A stretch of 39,889 bases of DNA. Source: Flavobacteriales bacterium. Lineage in GTDB: Bacteria; Bacteroidota; Bacteroidia; Flavobacteriales_G; Salibacteraceae. Of this stretch, positions 17,196 to 26,813 are shown in pieces. The position numbers and the translations under genes were made by a program. Each line of letters opens with the position of its first letter. Positions within the stretch are counted from its first letter, which is position 1. A model generated the notes under the pieces. That model was given only the letters and a program-made list of their open reading frames with translations, was not told the DNA's origin and searched no databases. Where the stretch lies: the NCBI GenBank assembly GCA_020435995.1, contig JAGQYO010000031.1, positions 1-39,889 of the forward strand, given 5' to 3'.

Positions 17196-17747
17196 ATGAC
17201 GCCCGAAACTGGAAATAAACAAAAACTAGAATCTTTTTTTAAGGAAGAATACAACACCCTAAAGGGCTATGTAGGTTCTCGTTTAAAAGCAAGCGCGTCG
17301 AGGGATCCAGAAGATATTATACAAGATGTAGCCTATAATTTATTTGCCAGCGCCGATGGCTACGGCCCCATCAGTAACGTAGCAGCATTTGTTTATCGCT
17401 CCATAAAAAATAAAATAATTGACACGATGCGCAAAGGTGGTCGCTTATCCGAAGAACGCTTACCATCAAGCGACGATCCCGATCAGTGGATGGAGTTCGC
17501 AGAATTATTTTACGGAAATGAAACTTCCGCTTATAGTGAAAAGATGGTGAGTTCACTAAAAGAAGCTATGCTGGGCTTAAACCCCGCCGACCACGACATA
17601 CTTATGGCAGTAGATTTTGAAGGCTATTCATATAAAGAAATCTCGGAGGAAACAGGAAAACCAGAAGGCACACTTATGTCGAGGCGACACAGGGCTTTGG
17701 GTAAATTGAACAAGTTACTAATTGAAATAAAAAACAAGGAAAATTAA
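17196..17747 (+). CDS. ECF-type RNA polymerase sigma factor
   Basis: A 183-residue sigma-70 family protein with regions 2 and 4 only. Region 2 is visible as SRDPEDIIQDVAYNLFASA and AAFVYRSIKNKIIDTMRK; region 4 is the helix-turn-helix DFEGYSYKEISEETGKPEGT followed by LMSRRHRALGKLNKLL. It should redirect RNA polymerase to a small set of promoters. The ATG at 17196 is preceded by a stop-rich 297-bp intergenic region. Two short genes follow closely (10 bp, then a 4-bp overlap), so the three form an operon. No typical anti-sigma gene is adjacent; the membrane protein downstream is the only candidate partner. Confidence 0.92.
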   Translation: MTPETGNKQKLESFFKEEYNTLKGYVGSRLKASASRDPEDIIQDVAYNLFASADGYGPISNVAAFVYRSIKNKIIDTMRKGGRLSEERLPSSDDPDQWMEFAELFYGNETSAYSEKMVSSLKEAMLGLNPADHDILMAVDFEGYSYKEISEETGKPEGTLMSRRHRALGKLNKLLIEIKNKEN

Positions 17748-17757
17748 AACAAGCATT

Positions 17758-18195
17758 ATGGAAAAGTACTTTAAACACAAATTGAAAGGGCGAAGTCCCA
17801 TAGTTATAGTTGGTTATGTAATATTCGGAATATTTGCGGTAACGGCCATGGCCATATTATTTGGCTATATCATCATGTCGCTGTGGAATTGGCTTATGCC
17901 AGAATTATTCGACCTACCAGTAATTAGCTATTGGCAAGCCGTTGGACTATTTATTTTGGCAAAATTTTTATTCGGATTTGGAAGCAGCGGTGGCGGCGGC
18001 TCAAAGGGGAAAAAGTCGAATTGCAAGGATGAAGCCTATGGCGAAAACCAAATGAAAAACAGGGATTTCTCTAAGTGGGCGCATTACGACAAGTTTTGGG
18101 AAGAAAAAGGCGAAAAGGCCTATACCGATTTTGTAGAGGAATTAGAAAAATCGAGGCATAAAAACGAAGACAACAACAACACTGAAAGTAAATGA
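17758..18195 (+). CDS. Small two-helix membrane protein in a sigma-factor operon
   Basis: A 145-residue protein with two hydrophobic segments (about 16-46, VIVGYVIFGIFAVTAMAILF, and 61-80, AVGLFILAKFLFGFG), a glycine-rich linker (SSGGGGSKGKK) and a charged cytoplasmic tail (FSKWAHYDKFWEEKGEKAYT) ending in Asn/Glu-rich sequence. I recognise no enzyme motif. Its place between the ECF sigma factor (10 bp upstream) and the HMA-like gene (4-bp overlap downstream) suggests it takes part in controlling or responding to the sigma factor. An anti-sigma role is possible but unproved: no ZAS-like H-x3-C-x2-C motif is present. Confidence 0.7.
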   Translation: MEKYFKHKLKGRSPIVIVGYVIFGIFAVTAMAILFGYIIMSLWNWLMPELFDLPVISYWQAVGLFILAKFLFGFGSSGGGGSKGKKSNCKDEAYGENQMKNRDFSKWAHYDKFWEEKGEKAYTDFVEELEKSRHKNEDNNNTESK

Positions 18196-18413
18196 ATCGA
18201 GTCCTAATTTTAAAAACAAATATTGAGTCAAAACAGCGGGCAAAAACACTGGCCATAGTGTTTGACAAGCACGAGAGCATTTCAAGTTGGTCCATTGATT
18301 TAGACGATGTTGACAAAGTGCTTAGAATAGAAGCATCCCCTACCCTCAGCGAAAGTGATGTACAGCAATTAATGGCCAGCAAGGGCTACTTCTGTGAAGA
18401 TCTGGCTGAATGA
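18192..18413 (+). CDS. Small HMA-like (ferredoxin-fold) protein without the metal CxxC
   Basis: A 73-residue protein whose beta-alpha-beta-beta-alpha-beta pattern (VLILKTNI, then SISSWSIDLDDVDKVLRIEA, then GYFCEDL) resembles heavy-metal-associated domains. The usual metal-binding CxxC in the first loop is replaced by KTNIESKQ, and the single cysteine sits near the end. Similar short proteins with the WSxDxxDxDKVLRIE core are common in Bacteroidota. Its ATG overlaps the stop of the membrane protein (ATGA), so it is translated from the sigma-factor operon. The function is unknown; protein binding rather than metal transfer seems likely. Confidence 0.65.
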   Translation: MNRVLILKTNIESKQRAKTLAIVFDKHESISSWSIDLDDVDKVLRIEASPTLSESDVQQLMASKGYFCEDLAE

Positions 18414-18697
18414 TTAATTGTATTTAACTCTGCTTAGGGCCACACTTGGCAAAAACAAAGAATTGACACCCCCATTACCCAAGTAAAAAAGGGGTTTTAT
18501 GGAAATTCAATCCAAAGACTTCTAATTGAAGTCCTTAGGCACTAATAGCTCGTTATAGTCAAATTTTTTTTATATGTGTGAATATTTGCTAATTCAGGCT
18601 TAAAATATACTAAAACTTACTCTCTCTGGGTAACTCTCAAGAATCAAAATACCAATTCCGATATTCTCTTTGCATCGAATTTAAATCCTTGCAAAAA

Positions 18698-21600
18698 ATG
18701 AAAAAATCCCTACTCTTTTTGGCCTTGAGTTTCCACATCATGGTTCAAGCCCAAATCCCTGAAATGATTTACTTGAAGTTTAATTCTTCGGGGACACAAA
18801 CCAATCAAAGCCCTGCCGCTACAAGGGTTTTCACAACAGCCACAATAACAGGCACGGGGCTTTCCGTGGGCGGAACCGGACTTTCTGGTACGGCACTCCT
18901 GGGTAGTAGCACTACTTCTACAAGCGGTGTAATCAATACGGGCTGGAACACCAGTTTAACAGGAAGTTGGACACTTGCTTTTTGGAGCTCTAACTATCAG
19001 CCAAGCTCAACTCTATTTTACATATTTGGAGATGCCGGAGCTGGAAGCTTTCGTTGTTTTACCAATGGCGCCGCGGGTGCCAACAACTGGTTGCTACGCG
19101 CCACTGGAATGACCGATGTGACCATTACAAATGGTGCTGATACTGGATCACACATGATTCATTTTGTACACGATGCAACAGCGAACGTAATAAGAGGTTA
19201 TAAAGATGGGGTTTTGGTAACCAGTGTAAGCCAAACTAGCGGAATGTCCATCACAAGTGGTACAGGCTTTCAAATAGGCGGATATGCTAGCAATACGGGC
19301 ATTGCAACTGGAGCTAAAATGGACGAATTTAGGCTCTATAATAGAGCGTTAACTGCGTCGGAAATCACAACAACTTACAACACCGAATTGTTCAGTTCTT
19401 CTTGCACAGGCAAACCAACTCTTGGCTCCGTAATAGCCAATTCTGGCGTTGTATGCGCTGGCAAACCAATCCAATTGAGCATCTCTTCATTACCAAGTGG
19501 ATCAGGTGTATCATATCAATGGCAAAGAAGCACATCTTCAGCTACTGGCCCATGGAATTCGCCAGTATCCGACACTTTCCCCACTTTGAGTTTTACGCCC
19601 GGAACCGCCACTTGGTTTAGGGCTATTGCCACTTGTGATTCCACTACACTAAAGGATACAACTGCTGCATACTACATCGGAACGGCCTCTGCTCCGTTAT
19701 CAGGTGTTTATACAATTAATTCAACAATGGCCACAGGTGGTCGAAATTTCAGCAGCATTGCGGACTTTATTACGCTATTGAATTGCTCAGGAATTTCAGC
19801 ATCGGTTACGGCCAATATTGTGGCGAATACAGGTCCTTATTCTGGTCCCGTTTCCTTTGGTGCAATTTCAGGGGTGAGTGCTACTAAAACTATTACCATA
19901 AATGGAAATGGCAATGCAATCGAATCCTCCACATCGCCAATTATGTCGTTTTCTGGCTCTTCGTTTATTACAGTACGAAATTGTAACATAATTGGCTCTA
20001 GCTCATTCGTAGGATTTGGAGTTCATCTTAGTGGAGCATCAAAAAACATTTCACTTATAAAAAATACAATTAACGTAGGTACCACAAGCACCTCTACACT
20101 TACAGGAGGAATTATAGTTAGTGGTTCAACTACCTCTGCTACTACTGTGGGAAACAATGCCCAAAACCTCATCATTGACAGCAATGAAATTATCGGGGGA
20201 TACTATGGAATGACCTTAATTGGGAATATTTCTTACATGAACAATACGGGGCATAAGGTGACCAACAATAAAATCTCAGATTACTATTTATATGGGCTTT
20301 ACATGATCCATGGCGATACTATACAAATTGAAGGAAACGATATGAACCGAGCAACTAGAGGCACATTATCTACCTTTTATGGCGTTTATATGAATCTTTC
20401 GAGGAACATAAAAGTTAGAAAAAACAGCATCCATGATGGGGGTGTCGGAACTTACACAGCTTACCCCATTTACATCGCTAATAGTGTAAATACAGTGGGT
20501 TACGAAACAGAGTTTTCGAACAACCAGATTTATAACATTAATACAACGGGTACATTTTACGGCCTCTATAGCGTGACAACCGCTTTAAATGGAGTGAAAA
20601 TTTATCACAACACCATTCAGCATGCATCGGCCACTGGAACGGGAGCTTTGAGAGGAATGTTTTTGAGTGTAGCCATGACCAATGTGGATATCCGTAACAA
20701 CATCATTAGCATCTCTGGAGCTGCTACTGGAGTGAAGTATTGTGTTTACGTAACTTCTGCTACCAACACTAACCTTACTATGGACCGAAATGTTTATTAC
20801 ATAAACAGTTCTGGAGGCACCAACAGCATAGGATATTGGACGGCTAATAGAACTTCCTTAAGTAACTGGCAGACTGCTAGTTCGCAAGACGCCAATTCTG
20901 TAGATAGCGACCCGATTTTCACAAGTTTGATTAATGGGGACTTAACTCCAATTAGTGTTTCTTGCGACAATATTGGTACCCCAGTAGGTGTCACAAAAGA
21001 CATTATTAATAGAACTAGGTCTGCTTCAACACCTGACCCTGGAGCGTATGAATTTGTAGGCGTAACAAGCGATTTATCACTATCCACGGGTTCTTTGGCA
21101 AGAAGCAGTATCTGCTACACCCTTTCGGATACAGTAAAATTAACGGTAAGACGTTCTGTCGGTCCTACCTTGAATTTTGCAAACGACTCACTAGTAATGA
21201 ACTGGTATGTAAATGGACCAGTAGCCAGCAGCGGAACCATGGTGATTAAAAATGGTACCCTAACCAATGGATCTTTTGCAACTTTCACTTCCACAGGTGT
21301 TAATTTTTCAAAGCCGGGAAACTATACGCTAAATGCATATATCGTGTCAGCTCCGTGGAATGGCTCTACATTAAATGATACCATTACTGATGCATTTACC
21401 ATTAAAGTGGATTCATTGTTAAGGGTAACACCCAAAAACATCTACATCACAAATGCTAAAGACACGGCTAAATTAGGGGCTACCTCACCCCTATTTCCTG
21501 GAGGTAATGTTTATATTTCAGAAATTGCCCACTACAAAGTTGCCACTGGGGCTCCTACAGCAGGGTGGCCAACCTACTTGTTGGCAGATGATTATATAGA

Positions 21601-24600
21601 ATTAACGGGAGTGCCAAACTCAGACTTGGATGGCTATAAATACGAAGAGTGGAATGCAAGTGGAATTCAATATTCTACTACCTTCCCTTCTGGCATCACT
21701 TTCGGCTCAAACGGAACCATGATTCTTGCCACTGGACAATTAGGATCTAGTGTGGCAGTTCCTGCTAGTAAATACTATCACATAGGCAATACTGCAACAC
21801 ATGGTTCTACCGTGGCTATGGGTTATATAATTAAGGATCCTTCTAACAACATTATTGACGCCGTAATGTATGGTGCCATTGCCTTCCCTGTTGCTTCTGG
21901 AGTTACTTCTGCACATTGGAGCGGAACCACTACTATTTCTTCAAGTTCAGGAATTAGATTATCTGGCCCCGATAACAATACAGGCAGTACATGGATAAAC
22001 TCATCGGTATCGCCTCAAGACCCTAATAATCTTAATTCTGGCACTTCGGTTCCTGTACCTGGCTCGTTAACGGGATTTTCTTGGTCCTTTTTAGGAACTA
22101 CCATCGATACTAACGTTCGTACACAAGTTGGGCCCTACTCATTTTCTGGCATTAGGGAATATGTAGCTCGGTATAATAACTCATGTGGTGTATATACTGA
22201 CACGGCATACGTTCACGTCAATCTGCTTAAAATCCAAAGCGTAAGCACTACTAGCCCAAGCTGTTTTGGTGCGGGTAATGGAACCGCGACCGTGAACCAC
22301 ACGGGTGGCACTGCACCATTTACATATAAATGGAGCGTTGCTGGTACTTCAAATTCTGTAAGTGGATTGGTAGCAGGTACGCATGGAGTTACAGTAACGG
22401 ATGCAGATGGCGCAAAAGATTCTGCAAGCTTTGTCATAACCACACCCTCAAGTTCTATCGCATATAGTGTGGTTACTACTCAAGTATCAGGATGCAATAC
22501 AAACGATGGTTCTTTTGTAATTACACCTTCTGGCGGAAGCAACCCTTATACCTTCACTATGAATGGCGGCACTAATTTCGTGAGCAACAGTGGTACTTTT
22601 TCTGGTCTTTCAAGTGGTTCTTATCTGCTTGGAGTAAAAGATAGCTCAGGTTGCCAGCGTCTAGATACTACACCGAGATTCATTGTTGCGCCAAGTGCTC
22701 CAGCAGCTCCAATTATTTCCGGCACTACAACCTATTGTCAAGGTCAATCTGTAGGCAATTTAACAGCAAGCATTGGTTCTGGCTCTTCTTCTAGTGCTTA
22801 TGCTTCTTGGTACAACGGCCCATTGTTGGCTCCATCAGACTCAGTTTACAGAGGGACTAGTTTCAGCCCTTCGATTACTTCTCCAGGTACATATACTTAC
22901 TACGCTTTAGTGAGTGATACTGGTTGTAAAAGTGTGGCGAGTACGGTAACGGTAGTAGTTAACCCCAGGCCTGCCAAACCTGCGGTAACAGCTTCTATCA
23001 TCGGCTATTGCACTGGCGATACCATAAGACCAATAACAGCAATTGGCAGTGGAACAATTAATTGGTACGCCACTGCGGCTTTAGGAACCCCATTGGCAAC
23101 AGGCGCTTCTTTTACTCCCGCCATTTCTGCAACAGGTAATTATAAATACTACGTAACCAATACTACGAATGGTTGTGTGAGTGTCACAGACAGTGTTCGA
23201 TTAGCTATCAATTCCCTTCCAAACGTGACGCTTGCTAGTTTCTCAAATGTGTGTAAAAATGCGCCTTTGCTTACACTTTCTGGTGGGGCACCTGCTGGTG
23301 GTGTTTACTCTGGAACGGGCGTAAGTTTAGGGAAATTTAATCCTGCATTGGCTAATTCGGGTAGTCATGTTATTTCATATCGCTTTACTGATGCAAACAA
23401 TTGCGCCAATACAGCTACTGGTTCTATCACAGTAGATACTTCCACAGCCGTAACGTTCGGGGTGCTTGCCAATTCGTGCAGTAATGCCTCTGCTTTTGCC
23501 TTAAGCACTGGATCACCTGCTGGAGGAGTATATAGCGGACCTGGCGTTAGCGCTGGCTTCTTCAACCCTGCGGTAGCTGGAGTTGGCAGCAAACAACTTA
23601 AATACGCTTTTACAAACGGTTTAAATTGCACAGATTCTACTTTCAGAAACGTTCAAGTACTTGCCCTGCCTAGTGTTTCAATTGGAGCACAGGCTTCTAT
23701 TTGTCAAAATTCACCGAGTAGAGTCATTACCGGATTGAACCCAAGTAACGGTACTTTAAGTGCTTCTTATGGACTAATTTCTGGTTCAAGTTATGATCCT
23801 AGCGCATCTCCAGTTGGTGTGGATACTATTATGTATTCGGTAACAGACACAAACGGTTGTGTTAACACGGCCTCTTCCCTCATTAGAGTAGATTCAGTTC
23901 CTTCGGTTGGCTTTGGCTCAGTACCAGATGTTTGCTCAGATAGAGCGGCATTTGCTCTTACTCAAGGCACACCAAATAGCAACGGTACAGGCAATTATAC
24001 TGGAACGGGAGTAGCAGGTGGCAGCGCGTTTTTTGCCTCTGTAGCTGGCGTTGGAACACATACCTTAACTTATGCATTTACTAACCTTAGAGGTTGTACT
24101 GACAGCAGCACTCAAACAATTACAGTGAACGCAATTCCTACCGTTACCTTAACGGCATTTGCAAAAGCTTGTGTGAATTCTGGTTTGATTACACTTACTG
24201 GTGGGAATCCATCTGGCGGAACATTTACAGGAAATCACGTAACAGCAGGTGCTTTCAATCCTGCTACTTCTGGTAAAGGCACGTTTACAATAACTTACAC
24301 TTATACCGATGTAAAAGGCTGCTCTGCGAAAGCTAGCAAACCTTTAATCGTGAACAGTGTGCCTGTGGTTAACCTGCGCACCCTGTCTCCTGTGTGCTTA
24401 AATAATGGCCCTGTAACTATTCCAGCAGGTACTCCTGCCGGTGGAACTTACACTGGAAATGACGTAAGCGGAAATACGTTTTCTCCTACGGTGGTTGGTC
24501 GAACTATTATAACTTATTCTTTTACCGATACAAATAACTGTTCAAATTCCGATACTTCTGGAATTCAAGTATTGGAGATTCCAGTTGTGAATCTTGAAGG

Positions 24601-25081
24601 CGTAGAATATTGCACCGGAAAAGATGTGGTACTGGATGTTTCCAATTCTGGTAAGTCCTACAAATGGAGTGTTGGTGATACTACTGCCAAACTTAACATC
24701 AAGGGTGAGACATCGGGTACCCCTTCATCAAAAATATATACCGTAACCGTAACTGGTCATAATGGCTGCATTACTGTTGATTCAGCAGTGGTTAGTTATA
24801 TTGGAAATTGTTTGAGTGTAAACGAAGTAAATGCTAAGTATGCCATTGGACTTTATCCGAACCCAAATAATGGCCAGTTTTATTTAGAGTTGGGCGGTGT
24901 TGAAGGTCCTGTTTTGGTTGAAATCATCAACATGAAAGGTCAAATTTTGGTAAAAGATACGTTCGTTAGTTCCTCATTAGAGCCTGCTTACATTGACTTT
25001 GGCGACGCTCAACCCGGTACCTATCTGTTAAAGTTGGTCATAAACGATGAGACCATTATTAAAAGAATGATCGTAAATTGA
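18698..25081 (+). CDS. Giant multi-domain T9SS surface protein
   Basis: About 2127 residues from the ATG at 18698; a TTG three codons earlier is less likely. Order: signal peptide (KKSLLFLALSFHIMVQAQ); a LamG-like domain (about 25-235); an Ig-like domain; a right-handed parallel beta-helix (about 340-775) with repeated short strands such as NIKVRKNSIHDGG and NVDIRNNIISISGA; a lamin-tail-like domain (ADDYIELTGVPNSDLDGYKY) near 960-1000; an SprB-like repeat (SCFGAGNGTATVNHTGGTAP) near 1185; further Ig-like modules; six tandem Ig-like repeats (23222-24583); and a type A T9SS sorting domain (GLYPNPNNGQFYLELGG). SprB repeats occur in gliding adhesins of Flavobacteriia. The mix suggests a large surface adhesin that may bind polysaccharide, but no catalytic site is recognised. 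A strong terminator follows. Confidence 0.87.
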   Translation: MKKSLLFLALSFHIMVQAQIPEMIYLKFNSSGTQTNQSPAATRVFTTATITGTGLSVGGTGLSGTALLGSSTTSTSGVINTGWNTSLTGSWTLAFWSSNYQPSSTLFYIFGDAGAGSFRCFTNGAAGANNWLLRATGMTDVTITNGADTGSHMIHFVHDATANVIRGYKDGVLVTSVSQTSGMSITSGTGFQIGGYASNTGIATGAKMDEFRLYNRALTASEITTTYNTELFSSSCTGKPTLGSVIANSGVVCAGKPIQLSISSLPSGSGVSYQWQRSTSSATGPWNSPVSDTFPTLSFTPGTATWFRAIATCDSTTLKDTTAAYYIGTASAPLSGVYTINSTMATGGRNFSSIADFITLLNCSGISASVTANIVANTGPYSGPVSFGAISGVSATKTITINGNGNAIESSTSPIMSFSGSSFITVRNCNIIGSSSFVGFGVHLSGASKNISLIKNTINVGTTSTSTLTGGIIVSGSTTSATTVGNNAQNLIIDSNEIIGGYYGMTLIGNISYMNNTGHKVTNNKISDYYLYGLYMIHGDTIQIEGNDMNRATRGTLSTFYGVYMNLSRNIKVRKNSIHDGGVGTYTAYPIYIANSVNTVGYETEFSNNQIYNINTTGTFYGLYSVTTALNGVKIYHNTIQHASATGTGALRGMFLSVAMTNVDIRNNIISISGAATGVKYCVYVTSATNTNLTMDRNVYYINSSGGTNSIGYWTANRTSLSNWQTASSQDANSVDSDPIFTSLINGDLTPISVSCDNIGTPVGVTKDIINRTRSASTPDPGAYEFVGVTSDLSLSTGSLARSSICYTLSDTVKLTVRRSVGPTLNFANDSLVMNWYVNGPVASSGTMVIKNGTLTNGSFATFTSTGVNFSKPGNYTLNAYIVSAPWNGSTLNDTITDAFTIKVDSLLRVTPKNIYITNAKDTAKLGATSPLFPGGNVYISEIAHYKVATGAPTAGWPTYLLADDYIELTGVPNSDLDGYKYEEWNASGIQYSTTFPSGITFGSNGTMILATGQLGSSVAVPASKYYHIGNTATHGSTVAMGYIIKDPSNNIIDAVMYGAIAFPVASGVTSAHWSGTTTISSSSGIRLSGPDNNTGSTWINSSVSPQDPNNLNSGTSVPVPGSLTGFSWSFLGTTIDTNVRTQVGPYSFSGIREYVARYNNSCGVYTDTAYVHVNLLKIQSVSTTSPSCFGAGNGTATVNHTGGTAPFTYKWSVAGTSNSVSGLVAGTHGVTVTDADGAKDSASFVITTPSSSIAYSVVTTQVSGCNTNDGSFVITPSGGSNPYTFTMNGGTNFVSNSGTFSGLSSGSYLLGVKDSSGCQRLDTTPRFIVAPSAPAAPIISGTTTYCQGQSVGNLTASIGSGSSSSAYASWYNGPLLAPSDSVYRGTSFSPSITSPGTYTYYALVSDTGCKSVASTVTVVVNPRPAKPAVTASIIGYCTGDTIRPITAIGSGTINWYATAALGTPLATGASFTPAISATGNYKYYVTNTTNGCVSVTDSVRLAINSLPNVTLASFSNVCKNAPLLTLSGGAPAGGVYSGTGVSLGKFNPALANSGSHVISYRFTDANNCANTATGSITVDTSTAVTFGVLANSCSNASAFALSTGSPAGGVYSGPGVSAGFFNPAVAGVGSKQLKYAFTNGLNCTDSTFRNVQVLALPSVSIGAQASICQNSPSRVITGLNPSNGTLSASYGLISGSSYDPSASPVGVDTIMYSVTDTNGCVNTASSLIRVDSVPSVGFGSVPDVCSDRAAFALTQGTPNSNGTGNYTGTGVAGGSAFFASVAGVGTHTLTYAFTNLRGCTDSSTQTITVNAIPTVTLTAFAKACVNSGLITLTGGNPSGGTFTGNHVTAGAFNPATSGKGTFTITYTYTDVKGCSAKASKPLIVNSVPVVNLRTLSPVCLNNGPVTIPAGTPAGGTYTGNDVSGNTFSPTVVGRTIITYSFTDTNNCSNSDTSGIQVLEIPVVNLEGVEYCTGKDVVLDVSNSGKSYKWSVGDTTAKLNIKGETSGTPSSKIYTVTVTGHNGCITVDSAVVSYIGNCLSVNEVNAKYAIGLYPNPNNGQFYLELGGVEGPVLVEIINMKGQILVKDTFVSSSLEPAYIDFGDAQPGTYLLKLVINDETIIKRMIVN
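23222..24583 (+). repeat. Six tandem Ig-like repeats (~76 residues each) in the giant T9SS protein
   Basis: Each unit follows the pattern V-x-L/F-x4-x-VCxN, then GGxPxGGxYxGxGVxxGxFNPAxxG, then xYxFTDxxxCxxx. Units start at about 23222, 23447, 23672, 23903, 24137 and 24362. Unit 3 (LNPSNGTLSASYG) and unit 4 (an NGTG insertion) diverge most. The two cysteines per unit are kept and could form one disulfide per domain. Confidence 0.8.
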
Positions 25082-25102
25082 TTCACGATTAACCTAAAAC
25101 AT

Positions 25103-25140
25103 AAAAAGCAGGTAGATAATAATTCTACCTGCTTTTTTTT
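25103..25140. terminator. Bidirectional rho-independent terminator between convergent genes
   Basis: AAAAAGCAGGTAGA, a short loop, then TCTACCTGC followed by eight T residues. The stem carries an A-run on one side and a T-run on the other, so it can stop transcripts of both the giant T9SS gene (plus) and the Acr3 gene (minus). Confidence 0.92.
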
Positions 25141-25174
25141 TCAATTTCGTTGACCTTGTAAATTCCGCTGGAGC

Positions 25175-26194
25175 CTAATATTCCCATCTTTTGGCCAAAT
25201 AAACCAATGACAACATGATGGGCACTTCGATCAAAACTCCGACCACAGTTGTTAACGCCGCACCAGAATTCAAACCAAACAAGGCGATGGCAACCGCAAC
25301 TGCCAATTCAAAGAAGTTGCTCGCCCCTATCATAGCAGCAGGAGCACAAATCGTATACTTCAGCTTGATGTATTTACCAACAAACCAAGAAAGAAAGAAA
25401 ATGAAGTAGGTCTGAAGCGTAAGAGGAATGGCAATCAACAAAATATTCTGAGGTTGAGCAAGAATTTGTTCGCCTTGAAAAGCAAACAGCAACACCAAGG
25501 TAGACAGAAGTGCGAGCATGGAAAACGGCTTTAGTTTCGGTAAAAACTGATTGCTGAACCATTCTTTTCCCTTTGTTTTGATAGCCCAAGTACTCGTAAA
25601 ATACCCAGCTAAGAGAGGAATAACAACAAAAGCAACTACTGAAGTGATTAAAACATCGTAGGGCACTTGAAAATCTGTTATGCCTAAAAGGAGTTGAACT
25701 ATTGGTACAAAAAGGACCAAAAGAATTAAATCGTTTACAGAAACTTGAACCAATGTATAATTAGCATCCCCCTTGCTTAAATAAGACCATACAAAAACCA
25801 TTGCTGTGCATGGTGCTGCCCCTAAAAGAATGGCACCAGCCAAGTATTCATCGGCTTGTTCGGGCGTAATCCAAGCTGCATAAATATGATCGAAAAAAAT
25901 CCATGCGAAAAAAGCCATAGTAAAAGGCTTAACTAGCCAATTTATTACAACCGTTAACCCAAGACCTTTGCCGTTTTCTTTGATGTTTTTAATGGAAGAA
26001 AAATCAATTTGTAGCATCATGGGATAAACCATTAACCATATCAAAATGGCAACTGGGATATTGACGTGGGCAAGTTCCCACGAAGAAATCACAGCAATCT
26101 TGTCTCCTCCAACAGCACCAAGTCCAATTCCAAGCCCAATACAGAGTAAAACCCAAAGGGTTAAATATTTTTCGAAAAATCCAATTCCCTTCAT
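25175..26194 (-). CDS. acr3: Arsenite efflux permease, ACR3 family
   Basis: A 339-residue inner-membrane transporter with about ten helices. The signatures are MVYPMMLQIDFSSIKNI in helix 2, the conserved cysteine segment AAPCTAMVFVWSYLSKGD, and QTYFIFFLSWFVGKYIK. ACR3 pumps arsenite (and sometimes antimonite) out of the cell using the proton gradient. The ATG at 26194 lies only 4 bp downstream of the arsenate reductase stop codon, so arsC and acr3 are one operon: arsenate is reduced inside and the product exported. No ArsR repressor gene is found in the window, so control must come from elsewhere or from a promoter-bound factor not visible here. Confidence 0.94.
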   Translation of the reverse strand: MKGIGFFEKYLTLWVLLCIGLGIGLGAVGGDKIAVISSWELAHVNIPVAILIWLMVYPMMLQIDFSSIKNIKENGKGLGLTVVINWLVKPFTMAFFAWIFFDHIYAAWITPEQADEYLAGAILLGAAPCTAMVFVWSYLSKGDANYTLVQVSVNDLILLVLFVPIVQLLLGITDFQVPYDVLITSVVAFVVIPLLAGYFTSTWAIKTKGKEWFSNQFLPKLKPFSMLALLSTLVLLFAFQGEQILAQPQNILLIAIPLTLQTYFIFFLSWFVGKYIKLKYTICAPAAMIGASNFFELAVAVAIALFGLNSGAALTTVVGVLIEVPIMLSLVYLAKRWEY

Positions 26195-26198
26195 TTTG

Positions 26199-26813
26199 TT
26201 ATTTCACTTTTGAAAATATATAAACCAACTCTTTAGCTATTTCTCGTGACCTTTCAAGGTATTTCGCCTTTTCCATTTCGCTGCCATCAAAGTCTTTGGG
26301 ATCGTTGTAGGTTAACGAGATTCTTAGCTCAGCACCTGGAATAAATGGACAGTTTTCATCTGCATGAGAGCACGTCATTATTGCTGCAAAACCATGAGTA
26401 GGATTGCTTTTATGCGTATAATCCTTAGAAAAAAAAGAGACACCTTGCCCTTGTAAATTCAGCTTGTAAATAGGGTTTTGGCCATTCTGTTCCACAGAAA
26501 AACGTACACCATCAGTTTCAAGTGCTAATACCGCCCTATCATTAAATGCGGTGACCTCTACTCCACCAGAATAACATTCTGCCTCAATGCTGAAGTAATG
26601 AGAAGCCAGCAAAGCCCATACTTGCGCTAGCTGACTCCTTCTGGAGTTGTGGGTACAAATAAAATTAAGTTTTACGGGCTTATTTTCGTTCCTTTTGGAT
26701 TGGATAAAATCAATAACCTTTTGTAAAATCCTTCGGCGGTGCAAAGGGATAGAAGCAATGGCGGCACTCGTGGTCATCATTTTAATAAAGCTGTTCATCT
26801 CTTCCTCTTCCAT
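26199..26813 (-). CDS. arsC: Arsenate reductase of the low-molecular-weight phosphotyrosine phosphatase family
   Basis: A 204-residue cytoplasmic enzyme. The phosphatase loop is C53-THNSR-R59 (FICTHNSRRSQLAQVWALLA), and the acid segment is YNDPKDF near 173. In Bacteroidota this form has an N-terminal helical extension of about 48 residues before the loop, as here, so the length is normal. It reduces arsenate to arsenite, drawing electrons from a cytoplasmic thiol system; it may also act on phosphotyrosine. A further cysteine pair (TCSHADENC) near 140-150 may provide the internal disulfide chemistry. Just upstream of acr3 with a 4-bp gap; function as arsenate reductase is therefore favoured. 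Confidence 0.87.
   Translation of the reverse strand: MEEEEMNSFIKMMTTSAAIASIPLHRRRILQKVIDFIQSKRNENKPVKLNFICTHNSRRSQLAQVWALLASHYFSIEAECYSGGVEVTAFNDRAVLALETDGVRFSVEQNGQNPIYKLNLQGQGVSFFSKDYTHKSNPTHGFAAIMTCSHADENCPFIPGAELRISLTYNDPKDFDGSEMEKAKYLERSREIAKELVYIFSKVK

Noticed and set aside
18467-18497. CCCC ... GGGGTTTT as a terminator after the sigma-factor operon
   Set aside because: Only a 4-5-bp stem around a 15-18-base loop; too weak to call.
23222-24583. Repeats as CRISPR or DNA-level tandem array
   Set aside because: They are ~228-bp coding repeats with divergent DNA and conserved protein pattern, so they are Ig-like domain repeats.
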